A stretch of 64,000 nucleotides of DNA from Flavobacterium sp. (GTDB taxonomy: Bacteria; Bacteroidota; Bacteroidia; Flavobacteriales; Flavobacteriaceae), in the NCBI GenBank assembly GCA_030153045.1, contig JASLID010000025.1, forward strand, positions 1 to 64,000, in the 5' to 3' direction. The notes beneath the pieces are model-generated. The model saw nothing but the letters and a program-made list of their open reading frames with translations, ran no database searches and had not been told where the DNA came from. Positions 7,151 to 15,286 of this stretch are shown here, piece after piece; the stretch's first letter is position 1; every line of letters starts with the position of its first letter. Made by a program: the position numbers and the translations under genes.

Positions 7151-7900
7151 TTATTTTGAGTCTGTTTTTTTAGCCTCTTCTTTCTCTTTTTTAGCTTCTT
7201 CTTTTTCCTTTTCTTTTCTAGCCTCTTCTTTTTCCTTTTCTTTTTTGTTGAAATAGCCTCTCAATAAAAAATTATGTTTTGCAGCTTCCATATTTTCGTT
7301 TAACCCTTTGGTAGCTTTTTTCATATTGCTCATAGTTGCATCTACATCATTGGCAAAACCTTCATCGTTCATTAATTTTGATAGTGCTCCAGTACCGTTA
7401 TTCATTTTATAGGTAAATTCAGCTAGTTCACCCGTTATAATTCCGGCATTATCAATGCTGACCTTCACGCCTTTCATTAAGTCTTCTATTTCAATAGCAG
7501 TAGATGAAGCGATGTTGTCATTATCCTTTACAACCTTATTGGAAGCCGTTCCTGGTGAGATACTGAGTACTTTGTCACCCATTAGCCCATCGGAACCAAT
7601 ACTGGCCATGGCATCGGTTTTGATAAATTTTTGAACTTCTTTTTTTACAGCAATTCTAACAACAACAGAGGAATCTGAAACAAATTCGATATCCTTTACA
7701 GTACCGACATTAATTCCTGAAAACCGTACATTATTCCCCACTTTAAGTCCGCTGACATTTTTAAAATGAGATTGTAGTTGGAATGTTGAAACAAATAAAT
7801 TTTTGTTTTTTCCAATGAAGTAAATCGAAACCATAAACAAGACGAGCCCGATGATGACGAACATTCCTAATTTCCATATGTAACTATAATTCTTTTTCAT
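7151..7900 (-). CDS. MCE/MlaD-family lipid-binding subunit
   Basis: The 249-aa product has one N-terminal transmembrane anchor (residues 10-30, WKLGMFVIIGLVLFMVSIYF). The MCE domain is at about 38-118 (LQSHFKNVSGLKVGNNVRFSGINVGTV ... IGSDGLMGDKVLSI), then helices, then an unusual C-terminal Lys/Glu tail (repeated KEKEEA, about 218-245). MCE proteins form rings that bind phospholipids in the periplasm as part of Mla-type ABC transporters. It follows mlaF by 16 nt and is co-transcribed with the ATPase and permease. No MlaB or MlaC homologue is seen here. The gene is mlaD-like; its orthology to E. coli mlaD is not certain. Confidence 0.87.
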   Translation of the reverse strand: MKKNYSYIWKLGMFVIIGLVLFMVSIYFIGKNKNLFVSTFQLQSHFKNVSGLKVGNNVRFSGINVGTVKDIEFVSDSSVVVRIAVKKEVQKFIKTDAMASIGSDGLMGDKVLSISPGTASNKVVKDNDNIASSTAIEIEDLMKGVKVSIDNAGIITGELAEFTYKMNNGTGALSKLMNDEGFANDVDATMSNMKKATKGLNENMEAAKHNFLLRGYFNKKEKEKEEARKEKEKEEAKKEKEEAKKTDSK

Positions 7901-7916
7901 GGCTTTGTTTTTAATA

Positions 7917-8654
7917 TTAAATAAAAAAAGAGCGAACCCATTCGTCTGAACTTTTTTCTAATTCCTGGTAACTCCCTTCAGCTTCAATGACACCATCCTT
8001 TAAAATCATGATTCTTTTTCCGGCCAATTTAGCTGATGCCATATCATGGGTTATAATGATGGATGTTGTTTTGCTTTTCTCTTGAATGGACATCATCAGC
8101 TCAGTGATCTCTCTTGAAGTGATGGTGTCTAAACCCGATGTGGGTTCATCATACAACATAATTTCAGGTTTTATAATCAGTGCTCGTGCTAATCCAATTC
8201 TTTTTCTCATTCCACCTGATAATTCAGATGGCATGAGGTCAATCGCTTCTATTAATCCTACACTTTCTAGTGCTTCATTAATTTGTTTTTCAACGTCTTC
8301 ATCTGTTATATTTTTATCATGGTGCTTGAGTGTAAAAGCTAAATTTTGTCTCACCGACATCGAGTCATACAAGGCACCATTTTGAAATAAAAAACCAATT
8401 CTGACTCTAATTTTATTTAACTCTTCATTATTTAGCTTGGTAATATCAGTGCCAAAAATTTTTATTTGACCTTTATCGGCATCTACTAATCCCACCAAAC
8501 ATTTAATCGTTACTGATTTTCCAGAACCTGATCTTCCAAGAATAACCAACTCATCCCCTTCATTTACAGTAATATCAATGCCTTTTAAAACATCATTATC
8601 ACCAAAGGATTTAAACAAATTTTTAATTTCTATAGCAGGAACAGATGGTTTCAT
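7917..8654 (-). CDS. Mla-type ABC transporter ATP-binding protein
   Basis: The 245-aa product is a complete ABC ATPase. It has Walker A LGRSGSGKS (about residues 38-46), a Q-loop in GFLFQNGALYDSM, the signature LSGGMRKRIGLARAL (about 144-158), Walker B IMLYDEPTSGLD (about 165-176) and a switch His in IIITHDM. The LSGGMRKR signature and GALYDSMSV motif are typical of the MlaF/Ttg2A subgroup, which energises phospholipid trafficking between inner and outer membranes. It lies 6 nt after the permease gene and 16 nt before the MCE gene, forming the transport core. Confidence 0.9.
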   Translation of the reverse strand: MKPSVPAIEIKNLFKSFGDNDVLKGIDITVNEGDELVILGRSGSGKSVTIKCLVGLVDADKGQIKIFGTDITKLNNEELNKIRVRIGFLFQNGALYDSMSVRQNLAFTLKHHDKNITDEDVEKQINEALESVGLIEAIDLMPSELSGGMRKRIGLARALIIKPEIMLYDEPTSGLDTITSREITELMMSIQEKSKTTSIIITHDMASAKLAGKRIMILKDGVIEAEGSYQELEKSSDEWVRSFFI

Positions 8655-8660
8655 AATTTT

Positions 8661-9419
8661 TTAGAAAAAAAGATCAGTTATTTGAACAGCCAACATATCG
8701 AGAATGAAAATGGAAAGTGAGGCTGTTACCACCGCTGAATTTGCGGCTTTACCAACGCTTTCAGTTCCATTTTCTGCATTAAATCCTTTATAACAACCTA
8801 TCATTCCAATAAAAAATCCGAAGAAGAATGTTTTTATAGTGGCTGGTATTAAATCGATAAATTCAAGATGTTCGAATACATCAGAAAAATACCGAAACAT
8901 CGTCATCTCACTGTGAATGTTAAGCCCAACGTAACCACCAAAAATCCCAACAAAATCGGCAAAAATCACTAAAATAGGTATCATCAATGTGGTTGCCATT
9001 ATTCGGGTAACCACTAAATATTTATAAGGATTTATGGCTGAAACTTCCATGGCATCAATTTGTTCGGTCACTTTCATCGAACCCAATTCGGCACCAATAC
9101 CAGAGGCTATTTTTCCGGCACAAATTAAAGCAGTTATTACTGGTGCAATTTCCCTTATTAAAGACAATGACACCATACTTGGTATCCAGGATTCGGCACC
9201 AAACTTCGCCATAGTTGGTCGCGATTGAATGGTAAGTACCAAACCCATGATAAATCCGGTAATGGTAACCAATGGCAAGGACTTGTAGCCAACGGCATAA
9301 CATTGCCTAATGAATTCATTAATTTGAAACGGTGGTCTAAAAATTTCTTTAAAAAACCTAGCCGTAAATAATGATACATTGCCTACATCAGCGAAAATAT
9401 TTTTTAGATATAAAATCAA
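8661..9419 (-). CDS. MlaE-family ABC transporter permease
   Basis: The 252-aa product has the MlaE/YrbE arrangement: an amphipathic N-terminal interface helix, then about five transmembrane segments (including SLPLVTITGFIMGLVLTIQ near 48-66). The conserved cytoplasmic loop has REIAPVITALICAGKIASGIGAELGSMKVTEQIDAMEV (about 89-126), the family signature. It spans the inner membrane and works with the ATPase and MCE subunits downstream (gaps of 6 and 16 nt). A 108-aa gene lies 18 nt upstream, and the promoter for the set is the regulon element at 9798-9862. Confidence 0.9.
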   Translation of the reverse strand: MILYLKNIFADVGNVSLFTARFFKEIFRPPFQINEFIRQCYAVGYKSLPLVTITGFIMGLVLTIQSRPTMAKFGAESWIPSMVSLSLIREIAPVITALICAGKIASGIGAELGSMKVTEQIDAMEVSAINPYKYLVVTRIMATTLMIPILVIFADFVGIFGGYVGLNIHSEMTMFRYFSDVFEHLEFIDLIPATIKTFFFGFFIGMIGCYKGFNAENGTESVGKAANSAVVTASLSIFILDMLAVQITDLFF

Positions 9420-9437
9420 AATTTCTATTTTATATGG

Positions 9438-9764
9438 TTAGGGGGTTGTCAGCTCTTCTTCTAATTTATCTTTGCCGTACATGGCTTCGTGCTTTTTGAC
9501 GATTTCGACTTCGCCAATAGAATAAAAAAACTCTTTAAGTCTTACCAAATGCTCACTTGTAAAAATGAGGTGCTTGTTTAATCCCTCTATGATTTCTTCT
9601 CTAGTCTCTCTTTCAATCATCTCAGGAAGCGCTTTGTTGAGAATTTTTTCAAAATGATAATTCTTCTTAAGTTCATTAATAAAAGAATTGGCTTCCTCTT
9701 TATACAAAGCAGGCTCTTTTTTTATCGATTTTTTAGTGTCAATATTGTTATTTGAATTTTCCAT
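9438..9764 (-). CDS. Hypothetical 108-aa protein heading the lipid-transport operon
   Basis: I do not recognise the family. It is a soluble, charged, helical protein with no signal peptide (ALYKEEANSFINELKKNYHFEKI, then EMIERETREEIIEGLNKHLIFTSEHLVRLKEFFYS). It is the first gene after the 36-bp regulon element and lies 18 nt before the permease gene, so it is probably a cytosolic accessory of the transporter or a stress protein carried in the same regulon. The start ATG at 9764 lies about 33 nt after the predicted -7 box. Confidence 0.6.
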   Translation of the reverse strand: MENSNNNIDTKKSIKKEPALYKEEANSFINELKKNYHFEKILNKALPEMIERETREEIIEGLNKHLIFTSEHLVRLKEFFYSIGEVEIVKKHEAMYGKDKLEEELTTP

Positions 9765-9797
9765 TTTACCAAATTTAAGTTGTGTGATTATGAGGTA

Positions 9798-9862
9798 TAA
9801 AATTGGTTCAATTACAAATAAAAAGCATTACACAATTATTAAATTGAGTTGTGTAATTCACA
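9798..9862 (-). promoter_or_regulatory. Regulon promoter 2: 36-bp element upstream of the lipid-transport operon
   Basis: Minus-strand reading: TGTGAATTACACAACTC, 8 nt, AATTGTGTAAT (9827-9862), 25 nt, then TTTA (9798-9801). Both halves match the csbD element almost completely and the spacing is identical. Confidence 0.75.
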
Positions 9863-9927
9863 CGTTTTTAGAAAGATAACATCTAATTATTTTGAAGTTT
9901 ATTCATTAAATCATACCTGAACCTGAT

Positions 9928-11019
9928 TTAGCTTTTTTTGAAATTCAACAATTTGATTTTCATTTTTTCAATAAAACCAGGTTGATTTTTTTGAGTTTGA
10001 ATTTCACCCATCAGAAAACCATACGGTTTTAACGGTTCGATATGGTCGCAAATAATTTTAAGCATTGCTGTAAGTGGAATAGCTAAAATAATTCCTGGAA
10101 TGCCCCAAAGCAACTCTCCAAGCACCAACACTATAATGGTAAATAAGGAATTAATTCTTACTTGAGGCCCTACAATTAATGGTTCGAGTATCCAACCTTG
10201 AATAAATTGCACAGTACCATACACCATCACAATACCACCTAACATTGGAAGACTAGCACCATTCACAGCAGTAACTAAAATAGTTAATATGGTTCCTGTA
10301 ATATTTCCAACAAAAGGGATTATTTCTAGCAAACCACAAAGAACAGCAAAAAAGATAGCATTTTCTACACCAATGAAGCTAAAACCAATGCCATACATAA
10401 TCCACAGACAGACAATCATTTTTGACAATCCAACCAAATACTGTTGTGAGATTTTTGAAGTGCTGTAAATGATTTTCTCCATTTCTTTTCTTTTAGAAAT
10501 ACTGACCAATTTGAGCAAAAAATTCTTAATATGATCACGATAATACAGTAGAAAAACAAAGTAAACCATCATTAAAATAAAGTTGGCCAGTAAATAAACC
10601 AACGACCCAGCTATCATTTGCATGATAGTCGTGTAGGATGGTTTTTCCTCTTTAATGATTTTAGATTGCTCGGCAATTGTGATGTCTAAATGATTGAAAA
10701 TATAGTTTTGAACCTGACTATAAGCTTCTGCTATTTTTTGTTTTATCAAGGCAAAATCGTCCATTAGTTCTGAAACTTTCCAAGAGAGAAGTGCTATAAA
10801 ACCTGAAATAATGAGTAATAAGGTTAAAAAAGACACAAATACAGCAAAGCCTTTGTGTAGTCTTTTTTCTTCCATCCAATTACAAAAAGGCAGAAAAAGT
10901 GTAGCCAAAACACCGCTAATAAAAAGAGGCATTAAAAAAGCTTTTGAGTAGTATAATCCTGCAAAAACAAGAATAACGAGCAGCAGTTTTTTGATAACAG
11001 AAGATACTGTAGTTGTCAT
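9928..11019 (-). CDS. AI-2E family transporter
   Basis: I chose the ATG at 11019 (363 aa) over the longer TTG frame beginning at 11061. The TTG lies almost at the predicted transcription start of the regulon promoter, and the ATG has an A-rich leader. The product is a polytopic membrane protein of the PF01594 family. It has hydrophobic pairs at the N-terminus (SKAFLMPLFISGVLATLFLPF), a soluble helical insert in the middle, and C-terminal segments with the family motif GNITGTILTILV and GIPGIILAIPLTAMLKIICDH. Members export or take up small solutes; specificity cannot be read from sequence. It is monocistronic with its own regulon element. Confidence 0.88.
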   Translation of the reverse strand: MTTTVSSVIKKLLLVILVFAGLYYSKAFLMPLFISGVLATLFLPFCNWMEEKRLHKGFAVFVSFLTLLLIISGFIALLSWKVSELMDDFALIKQKIAEAYSQVQNYIFNHLDITIAEQSKIIKEEKPSYTTIMQMIAGSLVYLLANFILMMVYFVFLLYYRDHIKNFLLKLVSISKRKEMEKIIYSTSKISQQYLVGLSKMIVCLWIMYGIGFSFIGVENAIFFAVLCGLLEIIPFVGNITGTILTILVTAVNGASLPMLGGIVMVYGTVQFIQGWILEPLIVGPQVRINSLFTIIVLVLGELLWGIPGIILAIPLTAMLKIICDHIEPLKPYGFLMGEIQTQKNQPGFIEKMKIKLLNFKKS

Positions 11020-11064
11020 AATTTTATTTTTTATTATATGGTTGAACAACCCAAATAGCAACTA

Positions 11065-11129
11065 TAAAATTGAATGAATTTTAAATAAAAACCATTACAA
11101 AATTAAAAAAAAGAGTTGCATCATTTACA
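11065..11129 (-). promoter_or_regulatory. Regulon promoter 3: 36-bp element upstream of the AI-2E transporter
   Basis: Minus-strand reading: TGTAAATGATGCAACTC, 8 nt, AATTTTGTAAT (11094-11129), 25 nt, then TTTA (11065-11068). Spacing is the same as in the other three sites. Confidence 0.72.
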
Positions 11130-11192
11130 TGCAATTGAGTTAGTAATTACCTGATTATAACAAAGTTACCATATTTATTATAAAATATTAAA

Positions 11193-11627
11193 TCACATTT
11201 TAGACATATACCAATTGAGTTCTTTTTCCATTTTTTGATAGTGGAAAATGGTATCGATGATCTTTTGTAATCTAACAAAAGCCGTTTCGCTTTTTATTAC
11301 ATAGTCGAAGGCTTTGTGGTGCATACAACTTACAGCTACCTCAATTTTATCTTGAGATGACAGCATAATCACTGGAATTTCGGCATTGAAAGCTTTAATT
11401 TTATCTAATGTTTCAATCCCATTTATCGCGTTTTTGTCGATTCCGTCTAAATGATAATCGAGAATAATAACATCTGGATTATGAGATAATTTTTTAAGAC
11501 AAAGTTCTCCTGTTGCAAAAGTTTCAATTGCAAAATCGCCATGATGAAGAAATTCTATTTCTAATGATTTTAGAAAAACAGCATCGTCATCAACCAAAAA
11601 GAGTTTTATTTTATTTTCGTTTTTCAC
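11193..11627 (-). CDS. Stand-alone response regulator (receiver domain)
   Basis: The 144-aa product is a single receiver domain. It has the acidic pocket in LFLVDDDAVF (about residues 9-18), the phosphoacceptor Asp in DVIILDYHLDG (about 57), the Thr/Ser switch in VIMLSSQD and the Lys in DYVIKSETA. There is no output domain. It starts with GTG, 3 nt after the stop of the hybrid kinase gene, so it very likely receives phosphate from that kinase or its HPt domain. It is the last gene of the AraC-kinase-receiver operon. Confidence 0.9.
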   Translation of the reverse strand: MKNENKIKLFLVDDDAVFLKSLEIEFLHHGDFAIETFATGELCLKKLSHNPDVIILDYHLDGIDKNAINGIETLDKIKAFNAEIPVIMLSSQDKIEVAVSCMHHKAFDYVIKSETAFVRLQKIIDTIFHYQKMEKELNWYMSKM

Positions 11628-11630
11628 AAT

Positions 11631-13598
11631 CTAGTTTTTTATATTGTTTAATTCAAGTGTCAATTCTTCACATGCTCCATTGCAAACAGTTTCTAATTCT
11701 AAAATCATATTGCTTATCTCTTCTGATATTTCTATGGTGTAAGCGTAATCATGTATTTTTTTGGCGATTTGTTCAATACTCGGATCAATACCCATAATGC
11801 TAAACGAAGGAATCATTTTATGAATTGCCGCTTGTAATGACGGCCAATCTTTGTCTAACAAACTCTGTTTCATTGTTTTAATTAAAGGCGGTGTTTGTTC
11901 TAAATATGCGTTAATCATTTCCCGCATTAAGGTGGGATTCGATTTGGTGAGTTTGATGAGATAATTCATATCTACGAGTTTCACTTTTTCAATTTCAACA
12001 TCTCCTATTATTTTTTGTTCTATGACTATCACTGGTTTTTTTAATAATCCTACTATTTTGCTGTATAATAATCGTTCATCGATGGGTTTTGCTATGTAAT
12101 CATTCATACCAACCGCTTTGCATTTAGTTACATCAACGGTGGTTACATCGGCAGTCAAGGCAATGATTGGAATGTCTAATTTCAATATATTTCTAATATA
12201 TTTTGTGGCTTCAAATCCGTTCATTTCGGGCATTTGCAAATCCATCAGAACAATATCATATTCTTTGGTTTGCAGTTTTTCTACGGCTAACTTTCCATTA
12301 GCTGTGATATCACATTCGAAACCAAAATCATCTAATAGCGTTTTCATCAGCAATTGATTAAGTTCCATATCTTCCACTACTAATACACTTATATTTTCTA
12401 TATCAGTACTCAATTCTATGATTTCAGCATCTAAAACGGCTTCTTTATTCGTCTTCTTAAATTTTAAAACAAAGCTAAAGGTAGCTCCTTCATCTATTTT
12501 ACTTTCCACATGAATACTACCGCCTTGCGCTTCTACCAATTGTTTTACGATGGCAAGACCTAATCCGGTTCCGCCGTATAATCTTGAAGTTAGGTTATAG
12601 GCTTGTTGGAAATTTTCAAATATTTTGTCAAATTTCCCTTCTTCTATTCCAATTCCGGTGTCAATAATAGCGAATTTGATAGTGACGTTTTTATCGTCTT
12701 CTGAAAGCATACGAACACTAACTGTAATTTTACCTTTGTTGGTAAATTTTACTGCATTACTGACCAAGTTTAAAATAATTTGGTGCAAACGTGCTGGATC
12801 TCCCAACAAAACTTCGGGAATGTTTTTGTCGTATTCGGTAATTAATGTCAAATTTTTCTCTTGAATTTTGGTTTCAAATAAATGTAGCATCGCCGAAATA
12901 GAGAGTGATAATTTGAACGGTGCTTCCTCGAAAATCATTTTACCAGCATCTACTTTTGCCAAATCTAAAATGTCATTTATAAGTAAAATAAGAGCGTCAC
13001 CACTCATTTTTATGGCGGTTAGGTATTCTTTTTGTTTTGCAGTTAAATCAGTTTTCAAAACTACTTTCGTGAACCCAATAATCGCATTCATTGGTGTTCT
13101 GATTTCGTGACTCATATTGGAGAGAAACTGTTGTTTTGATTTGACAGCTTCTTCGGCTATTTTGGTGAGTTGTTCGGCAATTTCAGTTGCTTCTTCAGCA
13201 ATTTTAGAAGCTTCTCTTAATTCATCTTCAATCTTTTTTTGCTTGCCTATGTCTCTAGCAATGATAAAAGCGCCCAGTACTTTTTCAGCTTTGTCTTTGT
13301 ACACAAACCCGTTAAATAAAACATCTTTATCTTTATGATCTGTTATGGTTAGTTCGTAATCATTGATAAATCCATCTTTGAATATTCTTTTACAGGCTTC
13401 CTTTACTTTTTTTAAATTGGTAAAATAATCCAAACAGCTTGTGCCCAAAAGTTCCTCACGAGTTTTCCCTGTAATATTGATAAAAACGAGGTTCATATCC
13501 GTAATTTCATTCTCCGTATTAATAATAATAACGGGGTTTAAATGGGCTTCAATCAAGCTTCTGGCATAACTCCAATTTTTTGCTTCTGTTGTATACAT
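11631..13598 (-). CDS. PAS-containing hybrid histidine kinase with receiver and HPt domains
   Basis: The 655-aa product lacks transmembrane helices and is probably a cytosolic sensor. In order it has a PAS domain (about 8-130, ITDMNLVFINITGKTREELLG), a helical linker, HisKA with NMSHEIRTPMNAIIGF (His about 164), an HATPase_c domain (NLVSNAVKFTNKG; DTGIGIEEG; GGTGLGLAIVKQL; about 270-385), a receiver (VLVVEDMELNQLL, phospho-Asp in IVLMDLQMPEMNG; about 405-525) and a C-terminal HPt with AAIHKMIPSFSIMG (about 555-645). It thus contains every phosphorelay part. It starts 2 nt after the AraC-type gene, and its final acceptor may be the stand-alone receiver downstream. Confidence 0.93.
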   Translation of the reverse strand: MYTTEAKNWSYARSLIEAHLNPVIIINTENEITDMNLVFINITGKTREELLGTSCLDYFTNLKKVKEACKRIFKDGFINDYELTITDHKDKDVLFNGFVYKDKAEKVLGAFIIARDIGKQKKIEDELREASKIAEEATEIAEQLTKIAEEAVKSKQQFLSNMSHEIRTPMNAIIGFTKVVLKTDLTAKQKEYLTAIKMSGDALILLINDILDLAKVDAGKMIFEEAPFKLSLSISAMLHLFETKIQEKNLTLITEYDKNIPEVLLGDPARLHQIILNLVSNAVKFTNKGKITVSVRMLSEDDKNVTIKFAIIDTGIGIEEGKFDKIFENFQQAYNLTSRLYGGTGLGLAIVKQLVEAQGGSIHVESKIDEGATFSFVLKFKKTNKEAVLDAEIIELSTDIENISVLVVEDMELNQLLMKTLLDDFGFECDITANGKLAVEKLQTKEYDIVLMDLQMPEMNGFEATKYIRNILKLDIPIIALTADVTTVDVTKCKAVGMNDYIAKPIDERLLYSKIVGLLKKPVIVIEQKIIGDVEIEKVKLVDMNYLIKLTKSNPTLMREMINAYLEQTPPLIKTMKQSLLDKDWPSLQAAIHKMIPSFSIMGIDPSIEQIAKKIHDYAYTIEISEEISNMILELETVCNGACEELTLELNNIKN

Positions 13599-13600
13599 AA

Positions 13601-14185
13601 TTATAAGTTTATAGAAATTGGATTACCAACCTCTTCGATTGGAACTCGTCTTTTGTCTTTCAATTGTTTGAAATGCGATGGTGTAAGTCCTGTGACTTTC
13701 TTAAACTGACTTGATAAATGAGCTACACTGCTGTAATTCATTTTCCAAGCTATTTCTGTGATGTTGAGTTCATCGTAAATGATTAATTCTTTTATCCGCT
13801 CAATTTTGTGTAAAATAATAAACTGCTCGATGGTTGTACCCTGCACTTCCGAAAACAAATTGGCGAGATAGGTATAATTGTGATTCAGTCTTTCACTTAA
13901 GTAGTCTGAGAAATTTACCTTTATCATTTCATCTGAATGATGAATCATTTCGATAATAATATTTTTAATTTTCTCAATCAGCATGGCTCTTTTGTCATCC
14001 ATGAGTTCTAATCCAGATTCAGAAAGTGTTATTTTTAGCTGCTCTAACCTTTCTACTGAAAGGTTTTCCATAATTTCCACTTCACCCAAATCGACTACGA
14101 TAAAATGCAGTCCCATTTTTTTGAGTTCACTTTTTACCACCATTTTGCAGCGTGCGCTGACCATATATTTAATGTATAGTTTCAA
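13601..14185 (-). CDS. AraC-family transcriptional regulator
   Basis: The 194-aa product has a C-terminal AraC DNA-binding domain (about 90-185). The first helix-turn-helix is around FSDYLSERLNHNYTYLANLFSE and the second has the typical LNITEIAWKMNYSSVAHLSSQFKKVTG. The N-terminal 80 residues (LYIKYMVSARCKMVVKSELKKMGL) form a small alpha/beta region without a known ligand site. The frame begins with TTG at 14185; ATG at 14164 is an alternative. It heads the kinase-receiver operon, and its promoter carries the fourth, slightly degenerate copy of the 36-bp element. It is therefore the best candidate for the activator of all four promoters, with autoregulation (inference). Confidence 0.88.
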   Translation of the reverse strand: MKLYIKYMVSARCKMVVKSELKKMGLHFIVVDLGEVEIMENLSVERLEQLKITLSESGLELMDDKRAMLIEKIKNIIIEMIHHSDEMIKVNFSDYLSERLNHNYTYLANLFSEVQGTTIEQFIILHKIERIKELIIYDELNITEIAWKMNYSSVAHLSSQFKKVTGLTPSHFKQLKDKRRVPIEEVGNPISINL

Positions 14186-14212
14186 GAAAAATATTCTTTA
14201 ATTGGTTTTCAT

Positions 14213-14277
14213 CAAAGGTGAGTCTCTTATCCACATAATGTTTTACACAATTAAAAGTATGATTTACATAATTCAGG
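14213..14277 (-). promoter_or_regulatory. Regulon promoter 4: 36-bp element upstream of the AraC regulator
   Basis: Minus-strand reading: CCTGAATTATGTAAATC, 8 nt, AATTGTGTAAA (14242-14277), 25 nt, then TTTG (14213-14216, as CACCTTTG). It is the weakest match but keeps the exact spacing. The remainder of 14278-14524 shows nothing I can name. Confidence 0.65.
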
Positions 14278-14524
14278 TATTATTCAGAAAACTTCGTTGT
14301 CAATTTTTAAGCTGTTTAAAAAGATTTGGTGGTCATGCTGTGCTCTTTTACTTACTTTTAAAAATAAATCATAGTATTCCTAAAGAATATCTTTTTATGA
14401 AAGTACAGCTTCAATATCGCTAACTAAAAGACAATTTTTAGAAAGAATTATGTAATTCCGTCGTGTGGTCTTATAAAATTTTAATCTCCCATCGGAATTG
14501 TAAAATATCTCTAAAATAATTTCC

Positions 14525-14532
14525 TATTTTTG
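14525..14532 (+). promoter_or_regulatory. -7 element of udk
   Basis: TATTTTTG matches TAnnTTTG and lies 23 nt before the udk ATG. A TTG at 14498-14500 is a possible -33 box, although the spacing is slightly long. Confidence 0.55.
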
Positions 14533-14555
14533 CCCCCATACAAACAACACGATTT

Positions 14556-15164
14556 ATGTTAATTATAGGCATTGCAGGAGGTACAGGTTCAGGAAAAACA
14601 ACAGTAGTTCATAGAATCATGAACGAATTGCCGGAAACTGAAGTAGGCATTATTTCTCAAGATTCATACTACAAGCAAACCCACGACTTGAGTTATGAAG
14701 AAAGATCACGAATTAATTTTGATCATCCCCGTGCCATCGATTTCGAATTGCTTGTACAACACTTAAAAGATTTAAAAGACGGAAAAGCTGTAGACCAGCC
14801 CGTATATTCTTTTATAACTCACAACAGAACAGACGATACCATACACACACATCCTCGTAAAGTAATGATTGTTGAAGGAATTCTTATTCTAACTAATCCG
14901 GAACTTCGCGACTTGTTTGATGTAAAAATATATGTTCATGCCGATTCTGACGAGCGCTTAATTCGCCGACTAAAACGTGATATTGCCGAACGTGGTCGTG
15001 ACATGGAAGAAGTGATAAACCGTTACCAAACGACACTAAAACCCATGCACGAACAATTTATCGAACCTACTAAAGCATTTGCCGACATCATCATTCCAAA
15101 CGACAAATACAATACCGTAGCCATCGACGTAGTTCGCGCCGTAATTAATCAGCGTATTTCATAA
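14556..15164 (+). CDS. udk: Uridine kinase
   Basis: The 202-aa product phosphorylates uridine and cytidine to UMP and CMP in pyrimidine salvage. The P-loop GIAGGTGSGKTT is at residues 5-16. DSYYKQTHDLSYEERSRINFDHPRAIDF (about 36-63), VYSFITHNR and the RLIRRLKRDIAERGRD LID-type segment (about 128-143) are diagnostic for uridine kinase. The length fits the family. It is followed after about 120 nt by divIC, with a dispersed repeat between them. Confidence 0.95.
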   Translation: MLIIGIAGGTGSGKTTVVHRIMNELPETEVGIISQDSYYKQTHDLSYEERSRINFDHPRAIDFELLVQHLKDLKDGKAVDQPVYSFITHNRTDDTIHTHPRKVMIVEGILILTNPELRDLFDVKIYVHADSDERLIRRLKRDIAERGRDMEEVINRYQTTLKPMHEQFIEPTKAFADIIIPNDKYNTVAIDVVRAVINQRIS

Positions 15165-15180
15165 ATATTTAGTATTTTTA

Positions 15181-15273
15181 GAAGCTATTTCCTGCTATCC
15201 GTTGCAATCTGTCATTGCGAGCTTGCGAAGCAATCTCACACTAACAGGATTTCCACTACTATCAGGGCTAAAA
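15181..15273 (-). repeat. Dispersed intergenic repeat, copy A (minus orientation)
   Basis: Read on the minus strand it starts TTTTAGCCCTGATAGTAGTG / GAAATCC (15246-15273) and ends GATTGCAACGGATAGCAGG / AAATAGCTTC (15181-15209). The same two ends occur in the same order at 32491-32570. Nested in its centre (15211-15238) is a different REP-like unit, GTCATTGCGAGC...GCGAAGCAATCTC, a pattern widespread in Bacteroidota intergenic regions. The inner region can fold as a hairpin. Confidence 0.75.
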
Positions 15274-15286
15274 CCAATATTTAACC

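Noticed and set aside
11020..11061. N-terminal extension of the AI-2E transporter from TTG 11061
   Set aside because: The predicted transcription start of the regulon promoter falls at about 11058, so the TTG would not be on a usable leader; ATG 11019 has an A-rich leader.
13117..13338. Plus-strand reading frames opposite the hybrid kinase (12118-13338)
   Set aside because: These are low-complexity Ser/Ile-rich antisense shadows of conserved kinase codons with no start signals.
14202..14423. 73-codon plus-strand reading frame
   Set aside because: It runs across the regulon element and -7 box of the divergent AraC gene, has no recognisable protein features, and is best explained as chance.
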